A DNA stretch of 64,000 bases from an uncultured Eubacteriales bacterium (GCA_934432675.1 CAKRYT010000007.1:1-64000); one strand, 5' to 3'. Numbered from the stretch's first letter, positions 8,037-18,039 are shown. The notes: a model not told the origin generated them from the letters alone. Translations and numbers: made by a program.

Positions 8037-8990
8037 ATGATGCAGAACACAGCGATTAAAAAACGCAGCACCCCGTCCGGGTTCATCCGCTTTGTCAAAA
8101 CGCAGTGGATCTGGTGGGTGATGCTGCTGCCCGGGATTCTCCTGACGCTGGTCTTCAAGTATGGTTCCATGTTCGGGATCGTCATGGCGTTCCAGGATTT
8201 CAACATCTACAAGGGCACTTTTTTCGGGCAGGATTGGGCGAGTAATCACGGCTTCGGCAACTTCATCTATGTTTTCAAAATGGAGAAGTTCTGGCAGGCG
8301 GTATTCAACACGCTCCTGATTTCGGGTATCAAGATTATCCTCGGCATCCTCGTCCCGCTGATGCTCGCCATTCTGATCAACGAAGTGAGCAAAAAGTGGT
8401 TTTCCCGGTTTGTGCAGACCACCTTCTTCCTGCCCTTCTTCCTCAGCTGGATCATCCTCGGGAGTATTCTCCTCGAAATGTTCTCCTACGGCGGCATCGT
8501 CAATACCATCCTCGACAGCCTTTTCGGCAAACGCATTCTGTTCTTCCTCGACAACAACTGGTTCCGCACGCTGATTATCCTCTCGGACGTGTGGAAAGGC
8601 ATGGGCTACAACATGGTCATCTTTCTCGCGGCCATCATGGGCGTGGACGAGACGCTGTTTGAAGCGACGGAAATCGACGGGGGCAACCGCTTCCAGCAGA
8701 TTATCCACGTCATGCTGCCCAGCATCGGCCCTGTCATCATTCTGGTGATGACGCTGTCGATCGGGGGACTCCTCAACGGCGGCTTTGATCAGGTGCTGGT
8801 CCTCTACAACCCGATGGTGTATGAGGGCGGTGATATCATCGATACGTTCGTGTACCGTCTCGGTATGTTCGGCGACCGCCAGGTGGATGTGGCGAGCGCG
8901 GTCAACCTTGCAAAATCCTTTGTGACCATCATTCTCATGGGCGGGACCTATTACTTCGCCTATAAAAAGTTCGATTACCGCATTTTCTGA
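8037..8990 (+). CDS. ABC sugar permease, LplB-like
   Basis: 317 residues with about six membrane helices. The EAA loop reads EATEIDGGNRFQQIIHVMLP and is the site that contacts the transport ATPase. It starts 7 bases after the binding protein with no clear Shine-Dalgarno sequence, so translation is probably coupled. It pairs with the next permease to form the membrane channel. No ATPase gene is in the operon, as is usual for this family, which shares an MsmK-type ATPase encoded elsewhere. Confidence 0.9.
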   Translation: MMQNTAIKKRSTPSGFIRFVKTQWIWWVMLLPGILLTLVFKYGSMFGIVMAFQDFNIYKGTFFGQDWASNHGFGNFIYVFKMEKFWQAVFNTLLISGIKIILGILVPLMLAILINEVSKKWFSRFVQTTFFLPFFLSWIILGSILLEMFSYGGIVNTILDSLFGKRILFFLDNNWFRTLIILSDVWKGMGYNMVIFLAAIMGVDETLFEATEIDGGNRFQQIIHVMLPSIGPVIILVMTLSIGGLLNGGFDQVLVLYNPMVYEGGDIIDTFVYRLGMFGDRQVDVASAVNLAKSFVTIILMGGTYYFAYKKFDYRIF

Positions 8991-9007
8991 AACGGAGGCG
9001 GACGGAA

Positions 9008-9907
9008 ATGAAAATCAAAAAATCCAAGGGCCGCATCGTTTTTGAGGTAGTCAACTACACGATCCTCGGTCTGCTGGCACTGATGTGCATCTTCCCTTTC
9101 ATCCACCTGCTGGCGGTGTCCTTCTCCGCCGATGAGTTCACGAGCAAGGGCGCGGTTTTTCTGCTCCCGAAGGGCTTTACCCTGCAAGCCTATGAATACC
9201 TTGCCCAGAAGAAAGAATTTTTTACGGCACTCGGTATCAGCGTGCTCCGGACGGTCATCGGCACGGCAATCTCGCTCATCGTGATCGTCATGACGGCATA
9301 TCCTCTCTCCAAAACGGACGGCAGATTCAAGGGGCGTACCGTCTTCACATGGTTTTTCCTGATTACCATGTTCCTCGGCGGGGGGCTTTTCGCCACCTAT
9401 TTCCTCTATAAGCAGTTGGGGCTTCTCAACAGTTTCCTCGTGTATATCCTGCCCGGAGCCTGCGATGTCTGGTTCGTCCTCATGCTGATGAACTTCTTCC
9501 GCGGCATCCCGAAGGAGATTGAAGAAGCCGCCCTGATTGACGGAGCGGGTCAGTTCTCCGTTCTCTTCAAACTGTATATTCCGTTGGCAATGCCGTCCAT
9601 CGCCACCATCATCCTGTTTACGGCGATCGGACAGTGGAACAGTTGGTTTGACGGCATTATGTTCATGAATGACCCGAGCAAATATCCGTTACAGTCCTAT
9701 CTGTATACGATGATCATTTCCAGCGACCCGACCAAGCAGTCCGGCTTCACGCTCACCCCCGAGCAGTTGGAAGCACTCAAAAATATCGGCGGTAAAAACC
9801 TGCAATCGGCGCAGATTTTCCTCGGGATTCTGCCGATCGCATTGGTATTCCCTTTCCTGCAACGGTTCTTTGTCAAGGGGATTACCGTCGGAAGCGTAAA
9901 AGGATAA
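9008..9907 (+). CDS. ABC sugar permease, YtcP-like
   Basis: 299 residues, about six membrane helices, and an EAA loop EIEEAALIDGAGQFSVLFKL. It starts behind a good GGAGG site 17 bases after the first permease and is its expected heterodimer partner. The C-terminus ends in the GITVGSVKG motif typical of YtcP-like permeases. Confidence 0.9.
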   Translation: MKIKKSKGRIVFEVVNYTILGLLALMCIFPFIHLLAVSFSADEFTSKGAVFLLPKGFTLQAYEYLAQKKEFFTALGISVLRTVIGTAISLIVIVMTAYPLSKTDGRFKGRTVFTWFFLITMFLGGGLFATYFLYKQLGLLNSFLVYILPGACDVWFVLMLMNFFRGIPKEIEEAALIDGAGQFSVLFKLYIPLAMPSIATIILFTAIGQWNSWFDGIMFMNDPSKYPLQSYLYTMIISSDPTKQSGFTLTPEQLEALKNIGGKNLQSAQIFLGILPIALVFPFLQRFFVKGITVGSVKG

Positions 9908-9910
9908 CCT

Positions 9911-11623
9911 ATGAAAAAAATCAGATTTTTGGCGGCTGTGCTGCTCCTGTCGCTCCTGTCCGCGGGGCTCGTTGCCTGCGGCAACCGTCCGGACAGCAAA
10001 GTGCTGCTGTGTTATGCCGGCGACAGCCGGGATGAATTCGGCGGGGGCGTGTATGCCGAAGCCGTCAAAGAGTCCCGGTGCGGTTTCCAAACGGTGGAAC
10101 TCGGTAAGAATACCGAAAATTACCGCAGCACACTTGAAGACGCCCTGAACCGGAGCGGCGATATACAAACGGTTGTCGTCGTCGGGAAAGACGCATATAA
10201 CGGGCTCGCCGACTACATCCGGAGTTTCAAAGGGATGAACTTCATCGTGGTCGATGCCGGGCTTTCGGAAATCCGCAGCAATGTCTGCGCGCTTGAATTC
10301 CAGCCGGAGGAGTTCGGTTACCTCGGCGGAGCCATGACAGCCGCCGCCGCGGAGGGGGATATCGGATACGTCTCCACATTCCTCAACCGCTTTGACAACC
10401 GGATTCTGTACGGATTTCTCCAGGGAGCCAAAGACAAAAAAGTGCACGTCCGCTACATGGAGGAGCAAACCAACGTCCTCAAAGCGGCGGATTATATGGC
10501 GAAACTGGCAGAAGCGGGGGTCGGTGCCGTATTCGATCAGAGCGGCCGCAGCAGCCTCGGCAGCCTTGATACGGCATACCGCACCGGCGTCACCGTCTGT
10601 TACGGCGGTATCGATCTTGCGAAAGCGGCGGCGGAATCCAAGGATGCGGCACTGCTGACAGCCATTGCCGGGGGCGTGCAGAAAAATTATGTGTCGGCTA
10701 TGAAAGCCGTACAGAAAATGACGGGTGCCGGTTTTGAAACCGGCGGGGTATCGTACCTGACCGCAAAAGACGGTGCCTTCCTCGCAGGCGGCACCACGGT
10801 GGAAAACGTGAATCTCCTTGCGGACGGCGGAGCGGCTTTCGTCAGCCTCTGTCAGGAAAAAATCGTCGACGACGAGGGGCTTTATACACCGCAATATTCG
10901 GTCGAGGCGACCTATCACGAAGCGGTCCCCTCCTGCGCCGATACCAACGACTGGAAATATGCGCCGCGTGCCGGATCCGGCAACGGCATGAAGCCGTACG
11001 GATGGAAAGGCATCGGTATCTGGTCCACGATCTACCTGCAACAGGATCAGAAGCCGGTTTCCAACACCGGGATTGAGTTTCAGAACATGAAGTTGTGGGC
11101 ATACACGCGCACGACCGGATGGGTTCTCCTCGAACACGCCAATCCGACGGGATCCTTTTACGACGAAGATTTTTCAAGCGACACTCATAAGAACTTTCAG
11201 TCCAACTTCATCAATTACGGTGAGGAAAAGCGAACCAGAATCAAACTGGATTACAGTACCCTCGGATACAACTATCATCCCTTCGGCAGCCAGATAGACC
11301 TGGTGGCGGCGGGGCTCCTGAACGATGACGGCAGCGTGATCAACGGCGATACGCTGTATATCCTGTCGGAGATGGACATCCGTCTCTGCGTCTGGGACGC
11401 GGCACAGCCGTCGGACATTGACGAGGCAAAATACGTCGCGAATATCGGTGCCGACTGGTGGCGGGAAAAAGGGCTTTTCTGGACGCCGGACTGGAACAGC
11501 AACAAGGATGTGTGCGTGGGGCAGTTCCGCACCATCACAAAGGATTGGAAGCGGCTGTATATGACCAATGTTCCCGCTTCTATGTATGAGGAAATTTTCA
11601 GCAGTTTCCCGTTTTCCGAATGA
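9911..11623 (+). CDS. lipoprotein: PnrA/BMP-like binding domain fused to an unknown C-terminal domain
   Basis: 570 residues. The signal peptide has lipobox LVAC with Cys23. Residues about 28-325 resemble the BMP/PnrA periplasmic-binding fold (LEFQPEEFGYLGGAMTAAAA and the YGGIDLAKAAAE region), a family that usually binds nucleosides. About 245 further residues, rich in Trp, Tyr and Asp, match nothing that I recognise. It begins 3 bases after the second permease, so it belongs to the operon. A BMP-type protein beside an oligosaccharide transporter is unusual. It may be a sensor or an accessory binding protein for the YesM kinase. Confidence 0.65.
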   Translation: MKKIRFLAAVLLLSLLSAGLVACGNRPDSKVLLCYAGDSRDEFGGGVYAEAVKESRCGFQTVELGKNTENYRSTLEDALNRSGDIQTVVVVGKDAYNGLADYIRSFKGMNFIVVDAGLSEIRSNVCALEFQPEEFGYLGGAMTAAAAEGDIGYVSTFLNRFDNRILYGFLQGAKDKKVHVRYMEEQTNVLKAADYMAKLAEAGVGAVFDQSGRSSLGSLDTAYRTGVTVCYGGIDLAKAAAESKDAALLTAIAGGVQKNYVSAMKAVQKMTGAGFETGGVSYLTAKDGAFLAGGTTVENVNLLADGGAAFVSLCQEKIVDDEGLYTPQYSVEATYHEAVPSCADTNDWKYAPRAGSGNGMKPYGWKGIGIWSTIYLQQDQKPVSNTGIEFQNMKLWAYTRTTGWVLLEHANPTGSFYDEDFSSDTHKNFQSNFINYGEEKRTRIKLDYSTLGYNYHPFGSQIDLVAAGLLNDDGSVINGDTLYILSEMDIRLCVWDAAQPSDIDEAKYVANIGADWWREKGLFWTPDWNSNKDVCVGQFRTITKDWKRLYMTNVPASMYEEIFSSFPFSE

Positions 11624-11690
11624 ACCTTTTTGCTCCCCACGGAGGGGGAGTACGGCAATTCAAAAATAAAAAATCAAAGGGAGAAAGGTT

Positions 11691-13238
11691 ATGAACAGGA
11701 AGAACAGAATCTTGGCAGCAGCGATGGCGCTGCTCATCCTTGTGGCGGCGGTGTTTGCCATCGGCTGCGGACGCATGGCGGGCAATGACGAACCGCCCAA
11801 AACCAATCCGACATCGATCACACTCGATAAGGAAACCATGAGCCTGGACGCCGATGCCAGCGACCGGCTGACCGCCAGCGGCGCCGACGAGGTGGTATGG
11901 ACCTCCGACAATCCGGCGGTGGCAACGGTTGATGCGAACGGCAAGGTGACAGGCGTCAATGCCGGCACCTGCAAAGTGACCGCAAGCACGAAAGACGGCA
12001 AGTATCAGGCAGAATGCACCGTCACGGTGACGGGCTATCACCTGAGCGATAAGGTCGTCTCCGGGATCAAGAAGATCGAAAACAATACCTATAACGGCGA
12101 GATCAACTACGTGATTGACAACAGCGACGAGAATGCTCTCCTCATCCGATACGACAGACAGAAAATGACGAACAAATGGACGAGCCTCGTTTTGTGGTAC
12201 GACTGCAACCTGAACCCGACGAGTTTTGAGCTGGAATTCGAAGTCGTCAGCGGCAGCCTCCCCGTGATGCAGTTTGAGTTCGGCGGAGAGAGCAGCTTCA
12301 AGCAGTATGAACGCTATGCCGTGACCAAGGGGAAAAACACCGTCAGACTCAACACGACCGACCTGGATCTGGACGGTGATGGCAGCTGGAGAGCCATCTA
12401 CCTGGAACTCAACAATCCGTGCCCTCTCGACGGGACCACGGATGCGGTGCTTGAAGAAACGGTGATCCGCTTCACCAAAATCGCAATGGTCGTCGGCGAG
12501 AAGTCGGCACCGGACGCGCCCGCCACCGCAGAGGTCCGGGACGGCGTCGTGTACTGGGACAGAGTGCTGGCAGCGGCAGAATACGAGCTTGAGGTTGACG
12601 GCGTTGCCGTGACGGACCTCGCCGCACGCACGCGCCCCGTCGGGGATGCGCCCGTCATGCGCCGTGCCTACAAGCCCACCGAGGGGAAGGCTTTTGCCGC
12701 CGGTGAGCATACCGCAAGAATCCGCAGCAAAAACAGCGCCGGGGTTTCCGCATGGACCGGGTTTACCTTTACCGTAGCCGGCGGCGCAGAGGAAGAGAGC
12801 AAGGCATTCCGCGGGATTACCTCCAACGGCAATAACCAGTACAACGCCACGCCTGACTTTTACACGGCGACGGTGCAGGATGACGGCAGCATCCGGATTT
12901 CCTTCACCGCATCCGCCACCGACGAGTGGAGCACCTATCTCTTCAACTTTGATACCGCGACGGTGGACGCGACCAAACTGCACATCAAGCTCCGCCTCAC
13001 CGGAGGTGAGCTGGAAAAAGTCCGTTATCAGGTAGACCGCTGGAACAACGACGAGGGCAAGAACGACGCCGTGTACGGTGAGGATCTTGTGTTTGTTGAC
13101 GGCGTAGCAGAACTGACGGTCCCTGTCGAGAGCGGCAAACTTGCTGCCTCCAACGGTTCGGTCATGCTGTTCCTCAATAAATATGCCCCCGCCGGCAGTG
13201 CATTCGAAATTGAAGTGATTGACGTTTCGTTAACATAA
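11691..13238 (+). CDS. multidomain lipoprotein with Big2 and Fn3-like modules
   Basis: 515 residues. The lipobox AIGC places the lipid on Cys26. A BIG2-type Ig domain (about 40-115, with VVWTSDNPAVATVDANGKVTG) is followed by a jelly-roll-like segment (about 120-265), an Fn3-like segment (about 268-365, VVYWDRVLAAAEYELEVDG) and a second jelly-roll-like segment (about 375-515). The two beta-sandwich segments could be carbohydrate-binding. It has a good ribosome binding site and follows the previous gene by 67 bases. I infer that it is a surface glycan-binding protein of this locus; no catalytic motif is visible. Confidence 0.65.
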   Translation: MNRKNRILAAAMALLILVAAVFAIGCGRMAGNDEPPKTNPTSITLDKETMSLDADASDRLTASGADEVVWTSDNPAVATVDANGKVTGVNAGTCKVTASTKDGKYQAECTVTVTGYHLSDKVVSGIKKIENNTYNGEINYVIDNSDENALLIRYDRQKMTNKWTSLVLWYDCNLNPTSFELEFEVVSGSLPVMQFEFGGESSFKQYERYAVTKGKNTVRLNTTDLDLDGDGSWRAIYLELNNPCPLDGTTDAVLEETVIRFTKIAMVVGEKSAPDAPATAEVRDGVVYWDRVLAAAEYELEVDGVAVTDLAARTRPVGDAPVMRRAYKPTEGKAFAAGEHTARIRSKNSAGVSAWTGFTFTVAGGAEEESKAFRGITSNGNNQYNATPDFYTATVQDDGSIRISFTASATDEWSTYLFNFDTATVDATKLHIKLRLTGGELEKVRYQVDRWNNDEGKNDAVYGEDLVFVDGVAELTVPVESGKLAASNGSVMLFLNKYAPAGSAFEIEVIDVSLT

Positions 13239-13254
13239 TCAGCAACGGATTTTC

Positions 13255-13288
13255 GGCGGACTTGACTTCGGTTGAGTCCGCCTGTTTT
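13255..13288 (+). terminator. hairpin between lipoprotein and trehalase-like gene
   Basis: GGCGGACTTGAC (13255-13266) pairs with GTTGAGTCCGCC (13271-13282) around TTCG, using two G-U pairs, and is followed by TGTTTT. The short T-run suggests partial termination, which would lower expression of the enzymes relative to the transporter. Confidence 0.55.
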
Positions 13289-13304
13289 AACGGAGGATAA
13301 AGTC

Positions 13305-14480
13305 GTGACAGTACGGCAATATATTCGGAACAGTTGGGATAAAAGTTTGCGGACGAGGGGACACCGTCCGGACGGGATTGCTTTGCCGTATCCGTACAAT
13401 TCACCGTGTGCCGAGGGCATTTTCGATGAATTTTACTATTGGGATACCTGCTTTACCAACAAAGGGCTGATTGCAGACGGAAAGTATGAGGACGCGCTGC
13501 ACAATGTGCTGAATATGGCGTATCTCATCGACCGGTACGGTTATATGCCCAATGCGGCGGTCACCGGAATGCTGAACCGCTCTCAGCCACCTCTGTTCGG
13601 CGTCATGGTGCGTGACATCATGCCCTATGCCGGGACGCAGGAGAAGCAAGCACTGATCGAGGCACTCGAACGGGAGTACCGGTTCTGGATGAGCCGGCGT
13701 CTCCTGCCCTCGGGGCTGAACCGGTACGGGAATTCCGCCGACAAAGAAACCAAACTGCTGATGGCAGACGAGGCGGAGCGTCGCCTGTCGCGCTCGTTTG
13801 ACGGCGTCGACAGAGAAACGCTCGGGGGGAACATTCTCGCCGAGTGCGAGTCCGGATGGGACTTTTCCCCGCGATTCGGCTTTCATTGTATGGATTACGC
13901 GCCGATCGATCTCAACAGCCTGCTGTATCTGTATGAACAGATGCTTGCGGATTACCTGCCCGACAAACGGGGAGAATTTCTGTCGGCAGCCGTGCGGCGC
14001 AAGGAACGACTGTACAAATATTGTTTTGACGGTACGAAACTGACGGACGCGATTCCGGGCGGCGCGCCGTCAAAAGTGACCTCTGCCGCGTGTGCACTGC
14101 CCTTTGCCGTCGGGCTGTCGAACGACCGCGGGGCACTGCTGTCGGTGGTTTGTCGGCTGGAACACGAGCACGGGATCGCCGCCTGCGAGAAAACGGACGA
14201 TTCCGCCGTCTGCCAATGGGGCTACCCCAATATGTGGGCGCCTCTCGTGTGGTTCGTCTATTGTGCGCTCGTCCATGCCGGACTGCTCGACGAAAGCGTG
14301 AGAATCGGACAGAAATATCTCTCAACCGTAGAGCAGAGTTTCGGCGATACGGGAAAGCTATGGGAAAAATACGATGCCGTCCGCGGGGGAAAAGCGACGG
14401 TCAACGAATATACCGAGACGGAAATGCTCGGTTGGACTGCAGGAGTGTACAACGCGATTTATGACGAACTCAACCAATAA
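13305..14480 (+). CDS. GH37 trehalase-like glycosidase
   Basis: 391 residues from a GTG start 8 bases after AACGGAGGA; the upstream ATG at 13272 overlaps the hairpin and is not used. Trehalase family marks are clear: FDEFYYWDTCF near the N-terminus, ESGWDFSPRF (with the likely catalytic Asp) and QWGYPNMWAP near the C-terminus. GH37 enzymes hydrolyse trehalose to two glucoses. There is no signal peptide, so it acts in the cytoplasm on imported sugar. It is shorter than the usual 500-550 residues and the first motif differs from PGGRFxExYxWD, so the substrate may be another alpha-glucoside. The GH3 gene overlaps its end by 20 bases. Confidence 0.78.
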   Translation: MTVRQYIRNSWDKSLRTRGHRPDGIALPYPYNSPCAEGIFDEFYYWDTCFTNKGLIADGKYEDALHNVLNMAYLIDRYGYMPNAAVTGMLNRSQPPLFGVMVRDIMPYAGTQEKQALIEALEREYRFWMSRRLLPSGLNRYGNSADKETKLLMADEAERRLSRSFDGVDRETLGGNILAECESGWDFSPRFGFHCMDYAPIDLNSLLYLYEQMLADYLPDKRGEFLSAAVRRKERLYKYCFDGTKLTDAIPGGAPSKVTSAACALPFAVGLSNDRGALLSVVCRLEHEHGIAACEKTDDSAVCQWGYPNMWAPLVWFVYCALVHAGLLDESVRIGQKYLSTVEQSFGDTGKLWEKYDAVRGGKATVNEYTETEMLGWTAGVYNAIYDELNQ

Positions 14481-16452
14481 ACCGAACCATCCGGAACTTT
14501 TTTCCCTCCTCACCGGGCGGGACAACTGGTCCACCGCCGGGGTTTGCGGTCTGCCGTCGGTCAGGATGTCCGACGGGCCGCACGGCCTGCGCTACGTCAT
14601 CGGCGAGGCAGGGGAAGAACAGATTGCCGAAAAGTCCGTCTGCTACCCTACCCTGTCGGCACTGGGCAACTCCTTCGACGAAGACCTTGTGTACCGCGTG
14701 GGGCAGGCAATTGCCGAGGACTGCATCCGGCATGACGTCGCCCTGATTCTCGGCCCCGGAGTCAATCTCAAACGAACGCCGCTATGCGGCCGCAATTTCG
14801 AATATTTTTCGGAGGACGGCGTGCTGTCCGGCAAACTCGCCGCAGCCTATATCGGGGGCGTCCAGAGCAAAGGGATCGGCACCTCGCTGAAACACTTTGC
14901 CGCCAACAACCGGGAATATGACCGTTTCTTCCAGAGCAGTGAACTGGACGAGCGCACCCTGCGGGAAACCTATTGCCGCGCCTTCGAGATCGCTCTCGGG
15001 GCGCATCCGTGGACGGTCATGTGCAGTTACAATCCCGTCAACGGCGTTTACGCCTCCGAAAACCGGCACCTCCTGCGCGACATACTCCGTCGGGAGTTCG
15101 GTTTTGACGGGGTTGTCGTATCCGATTGGGGGGCTGTCCGGAACCGCGCGAAATCGCTGCTGGCGGGCGTGGATCTGGCCATGCCGTTTGATGAAAAGTT
15201 TGAAAAGCAACTGGACGACTGGTCCCGGCGAGGACTGATTTCCGATGCCGATGTGCAGGAAAGCGCAGACAGAATCCGCGCCCTGGTACGGCGATACGAG
15301 GCGGCAGAGCCGCTCCGGGTCACGACGCTGTCCGAGGAGCAAAAGCACGATCTGGCGGTGTCCGCGGCGGAACAATGTGCGGTTTTGCTGAAAAACGAAG
15401 GGATACTTCCCTTGCAGAAGCAGCAGAAAATCGCTCTCATCGGCGGATTCGCGACCGACCCCGAATTTCAGGGCGGCGGATCTTCCAGAGTCACCTGTGA
15501 TAAGCCGCGGTCTCTGACCGATTGCCTGACGCAGGAGGGACTGGATGTCCGGTTTGCGCTGGGATACATGATACGCTACCATATGCCCACTCCCTTCGGA
15601 CTGCGTTACGCAGTGGATCTCGCGGCAGAGAGCGACTGCGCCGTCGTGTGCGTCGGCAACACATGGCTGACGGAGAAAGAGGAGACGGACCGGTTTTCCA
15701 TCCGGCTCAATCCGATCATGGAGGATCTGATTTCCCGCGTGGCGGATGTCAACCCCAATGTCGTGGTGGTGCTGTACACGGGGTCCGCCGTAGATATATC
15801 CGCCTTCAAGGACAGAGTAAAAGCAATTCTTTACATGGGGTTCGGCGGCGAGGGAGTCAACGAAGCGGCGGCAAAGCTGCTCAGCGGGGCGGTATCGCCC
15901 TGCGGCAAACTGGCGGAGACCTTCCCTGCCTGTCTTTCCGACACGGCAACGGGGGAAGAGCGCGGCAACGGTTATGCGGAGCGGTATGCCGAGGGATGTC
16001 TCGTCGGTTACAAATATGCGGAATACCACGGCATCGTCCCCGCCTACCCGTTCGGGCACGGGCTATCCTATACGCAGTTCACCTATGAAGATCTGCGCGT
16101 GGAAAAGATGTCCGAAACGGACTATCGGGTTACCTTTGCCGTCAGGAACACCGGGACACGGGACGCCGCCGAGATCGCGCAGGTTTACGTTGCCGATCAG
16201 GCAAGTATGGTGATCCGCCCCAAAAAGGAACTCGTCGGTTTCGCCAAAAAACACATTGCGGCCGGCGCGCGGCAGGAATTTTCGTTTTCCCTCTCGGCCC
16301 GTGACTTCGCGTATTTCAGCCCCGTTTCGAACCGTTTTTACGTGGAAAACGGTACGTTTACCATCATGGTAGGTGCCGGCAGTGCAGACATCCGGCTGAC
16401 ACATAAAATCTGCATCCGGTTACCCGACGAAGAACAATTTTCACAGTATTGA
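14461..16452 (+). CDS. GH3 beta-glucosidase-type enzyme
   Basis: 663 residues. The start ATG lies within the end of the preceding gene. The GH3 N-terminal barrel (about 1-270) carries the nucleophile Asp222 in VVVSDWGA, the (alpha/beta)6 sandwich domain spans about 300-545, and a fibronectin-like C-terminal domain begins after FGHGLSYTQF. These enzymes release glucose or related sugars from beta-linked oligosaccharides. No signal peptide is seen, so it is cytoplasmic. Its pairing with a GH37 and a GH31 enzyme suggests breakdown of a mixed-linkage glucoside brought in by the LplA-like system; the exact sugar is unknown. Confidence 0.88.
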   Translation: MTNSTNKPNHPELFSLLTGRDNWSTAGVCGLPSVRMSDGPHGLRYVIGEAGEEQIAEKSVCYPTLSALGNSFDEDLVYRVGQAIAEDCIRHDVALILGPGVNLKRTPLCGRNFEYFSEDGVLSGKLAAAYIGGVQSKGIGTSLKHFAANNREYDRFFQSSELDERTLRETYCRAFEIALGAHPWTVMCSYNPVNGVYASENRHLLRDILRREFGFDGVVVSDWGAVRNRAKSLLAGVDLAMPFDEKFEKQLDDWSRRGLISDADVQESADRIRALVRRYEAAEPLRVTTLSEEQKHDLAVSAAEQCAVLLKNEGILPLQKQQKIALIGGFATDPEFQGGGSSRVTCDKPRSLTDCLTQEGLDVRFALGYMIRYHMPTPFGLRYAVDLAAESDCAVVCVGNTWLTEKEETDRFSIRLNPIMEDLISRVADVNPNVVVVLYTGSAVDISAFKDRVKAILYMGFGGEGVNEAAAKLLSGAVSPCGKLAETFPACLSDTATGEERGNGYAERYAEGCLVGYKYAEYHGIVPAYPFGHGLSYTQFTYEDLRVEKMSETDYRVTFAVRNTGTRDAAEIAQVYVADQASMVIRPKKELVGFAKKHIAAGARQEFSFSLSARDFAYFSPVSNRFYVENGTFTIMVGAGSADIRLTHKICIRLPDEEQFSQY

Positions 16453-16464
16453 GGGCAATATAAA

Positions 16465-17979
16465 TTGAAGATCAACTATTTACCGGACGAACATTTTTTC
16501 GGCGGTGCCGTCAACGACGGTATTTTCATGCCGTATTCCTGCGGCTTTTCCCGTGATTTGCGGGTGTGGCACGCAGGCAACCAGGCGACCTCGGCACTGC
16601 TCTCCGACCGCGGGCGACTCGTGTATTCCGACCGTCCCTTTCGCTATGATTTCGGGGAGGACGGTATAACGGCGGAGGGAGAAAACGTCGCCGTCGAGCA
16701 GTGCGGAGACACGCTGAAAGACGCCTATCTGGCCATGCGTGATCACCTCGCCGATAAATCCTGCGTCGGGCAGATGCCGCCGGCGGATATGTTTACCGTC
16801 CCGCAGTACAATACCTGGATTGAGATGGAGTGGGACTGTACGCAGGAAAAGGTCCTGCGCTACGCGCAGGACATCCTCGCGCACGGCTACCCCGCAGGGG
16901 TACTGATGATCGATGACTGCTGGTGCCGTGCCTACGGCGACTGGGAGTTTGATACGGCACGCTTCCCGGACCCCAAGGGGCTGGTGAATGAATTGCACGA
17001 CATGGGGTTCCGCGTCATGCTGTGGTGCTGTCCCTTCGTCAGCCCGGATACCGCGGTATTCCGCCGGCTGGAAGCCGACGGGGCCCTGGTCAGAACCGCG
17101 GACGGGCAGACGGCCATCTCCCATTGGTGGAACGGTTACAGCGCGGTGCTGGATCTGACCGTCCCGGCGGCAACGCGCTGGTTTGACGAGCAGGCAGACC
17201 GCCTCATGGCGGCATACGGCATTGACGGCTTCAAAATGGATGCGGCGGACCCGGAATACTATCCGGACGGGTTCGTGTTCTCCGACGGCAGTCAGCGTTC
17301 CTTTCAGGCAAAGAAGTGGGCGGAAATCGGCGCAAAATATGCTTACAACGAATTGCGTGCGGGCTTCAACGCCGGATGGCTGCCCGTTGCCAACCGGTTA
17401 CGCGACAAAAACCATTCCTGGACGGCAGACGGACTGAACACGCTGGTGCCGGACGGTCTGGCAATGGGGCTGTGCGGCTACCAGTACCTTTGCCCCGACA
17501 TGATCGGCGGCGGCATGGTACCGGACTTTCACCGTGCCGGATTTGTGTTTGACAGCGAGCTGTTCGTGCGCTACTGCCAGGTAGCGGCGGCTTTCCCGAT
17601 GATGCAGTTTTCCCGTGCGCCGTGGAAAGTGCTGGGGGAGGCGGAGCAGCGGCTTTGCCTCGAAGCCGTTGCCCTGCATACGCGTATGGCGGACACGATC
17701 GTGCGCCTTGCGGAGGACTGTGCCGCGACGGGAGAACCGATGCTCCGGAGCCTCGAATACGTATTCCCGCACCGGGGGTATGCTGCCGTATCGGATGAGT
17801 TCCTTCTGGGGAATGACGTTCTGGTTGCGCCGCAGCTGCAAAAAGGTGTACAATACAGACGGGTGATTCTGCCCGACGGGGTCTGGGCGGACGAAAACGG
17901 ACGGATTTATACAGGCGGCACCTACACGATCGAAACGCCTTTGTCGCGGCTCCCCGTATTCACAAGAAAGGATATCTGA
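16465..17979 (+). CDS. GH31 alpha-glycosidase
   Basis: 504 residues from a TTG start behind GAGGG; no better start exists downstream. The barrel shows the family nucleophile Asp259 in GFKMDAADPEYY, and Asp322 in HSWTADGL is the probable acid/base. A short C-terminal beta domain ends the protein. It is smaller than most GH31 enzymes and lacks the large N-terminal domain. It acts in the cytoplasm on alpha-linked sugars (alpha-glucosidase or alpha-xylosidase type) and is the last enzyme of the operon, 12 bases after GH3. Confidence 0.85.
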   Translation: MKINYLPDEHFFGGAVNDGIFMPYSCGFSRDLRVWHAGNQATSALLSDRGRLVYSDRPFRYDFGEDGITAEGENVAVEQCGDTLKDAYLAMRDHLADKSCVGQMPPADMFTVPQYNTWIEMEWDCTQEKVLRYAQDILAHGYPAGVLMIDDCWCRAYGDWEFDTARFPDPKGLVNELHDMGFRVMLWCCPFVSPDTAVFRRLEADGALVRTADGQTAISHWWNGYSAVLDLTVPAATRWFDEQADRLMAAYGIDGFKMDAADPEYYPDGFVFSDGSQRSFQAKKWAEIGAKYAYNELRAGFNAGWLPVANRLRDKNHSWTADGLNTLVPDGLAMGLCGYQYLCPDMIGGGMVPDFHRAGFVFDSELFVRYCQVAAAFPMMQFSRAPWKVLGEAEQRLCLEAVALHTRMADTIVRLAEDCAATGEPMLRSLEYVFPHRGYAAVSDEFLLGNDVLVAPQLQKGVQYRRVILPDGVWADENGRIYTGGTYTIETPLSRLPVFTRKDI

Positions 17980-18039
17980 TACCGACGCCGCGCCACACTG
18001 CGGGCGGCGCGTCCGGCAGACAGAAAACCGGTGGTATAT

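Noticed and set aside
9689..11137. 482-codon open frame on the minus strand
   Set aside because: It is antisense to a permease and a lipoprotein with clear motifs; no ribosome binding site.
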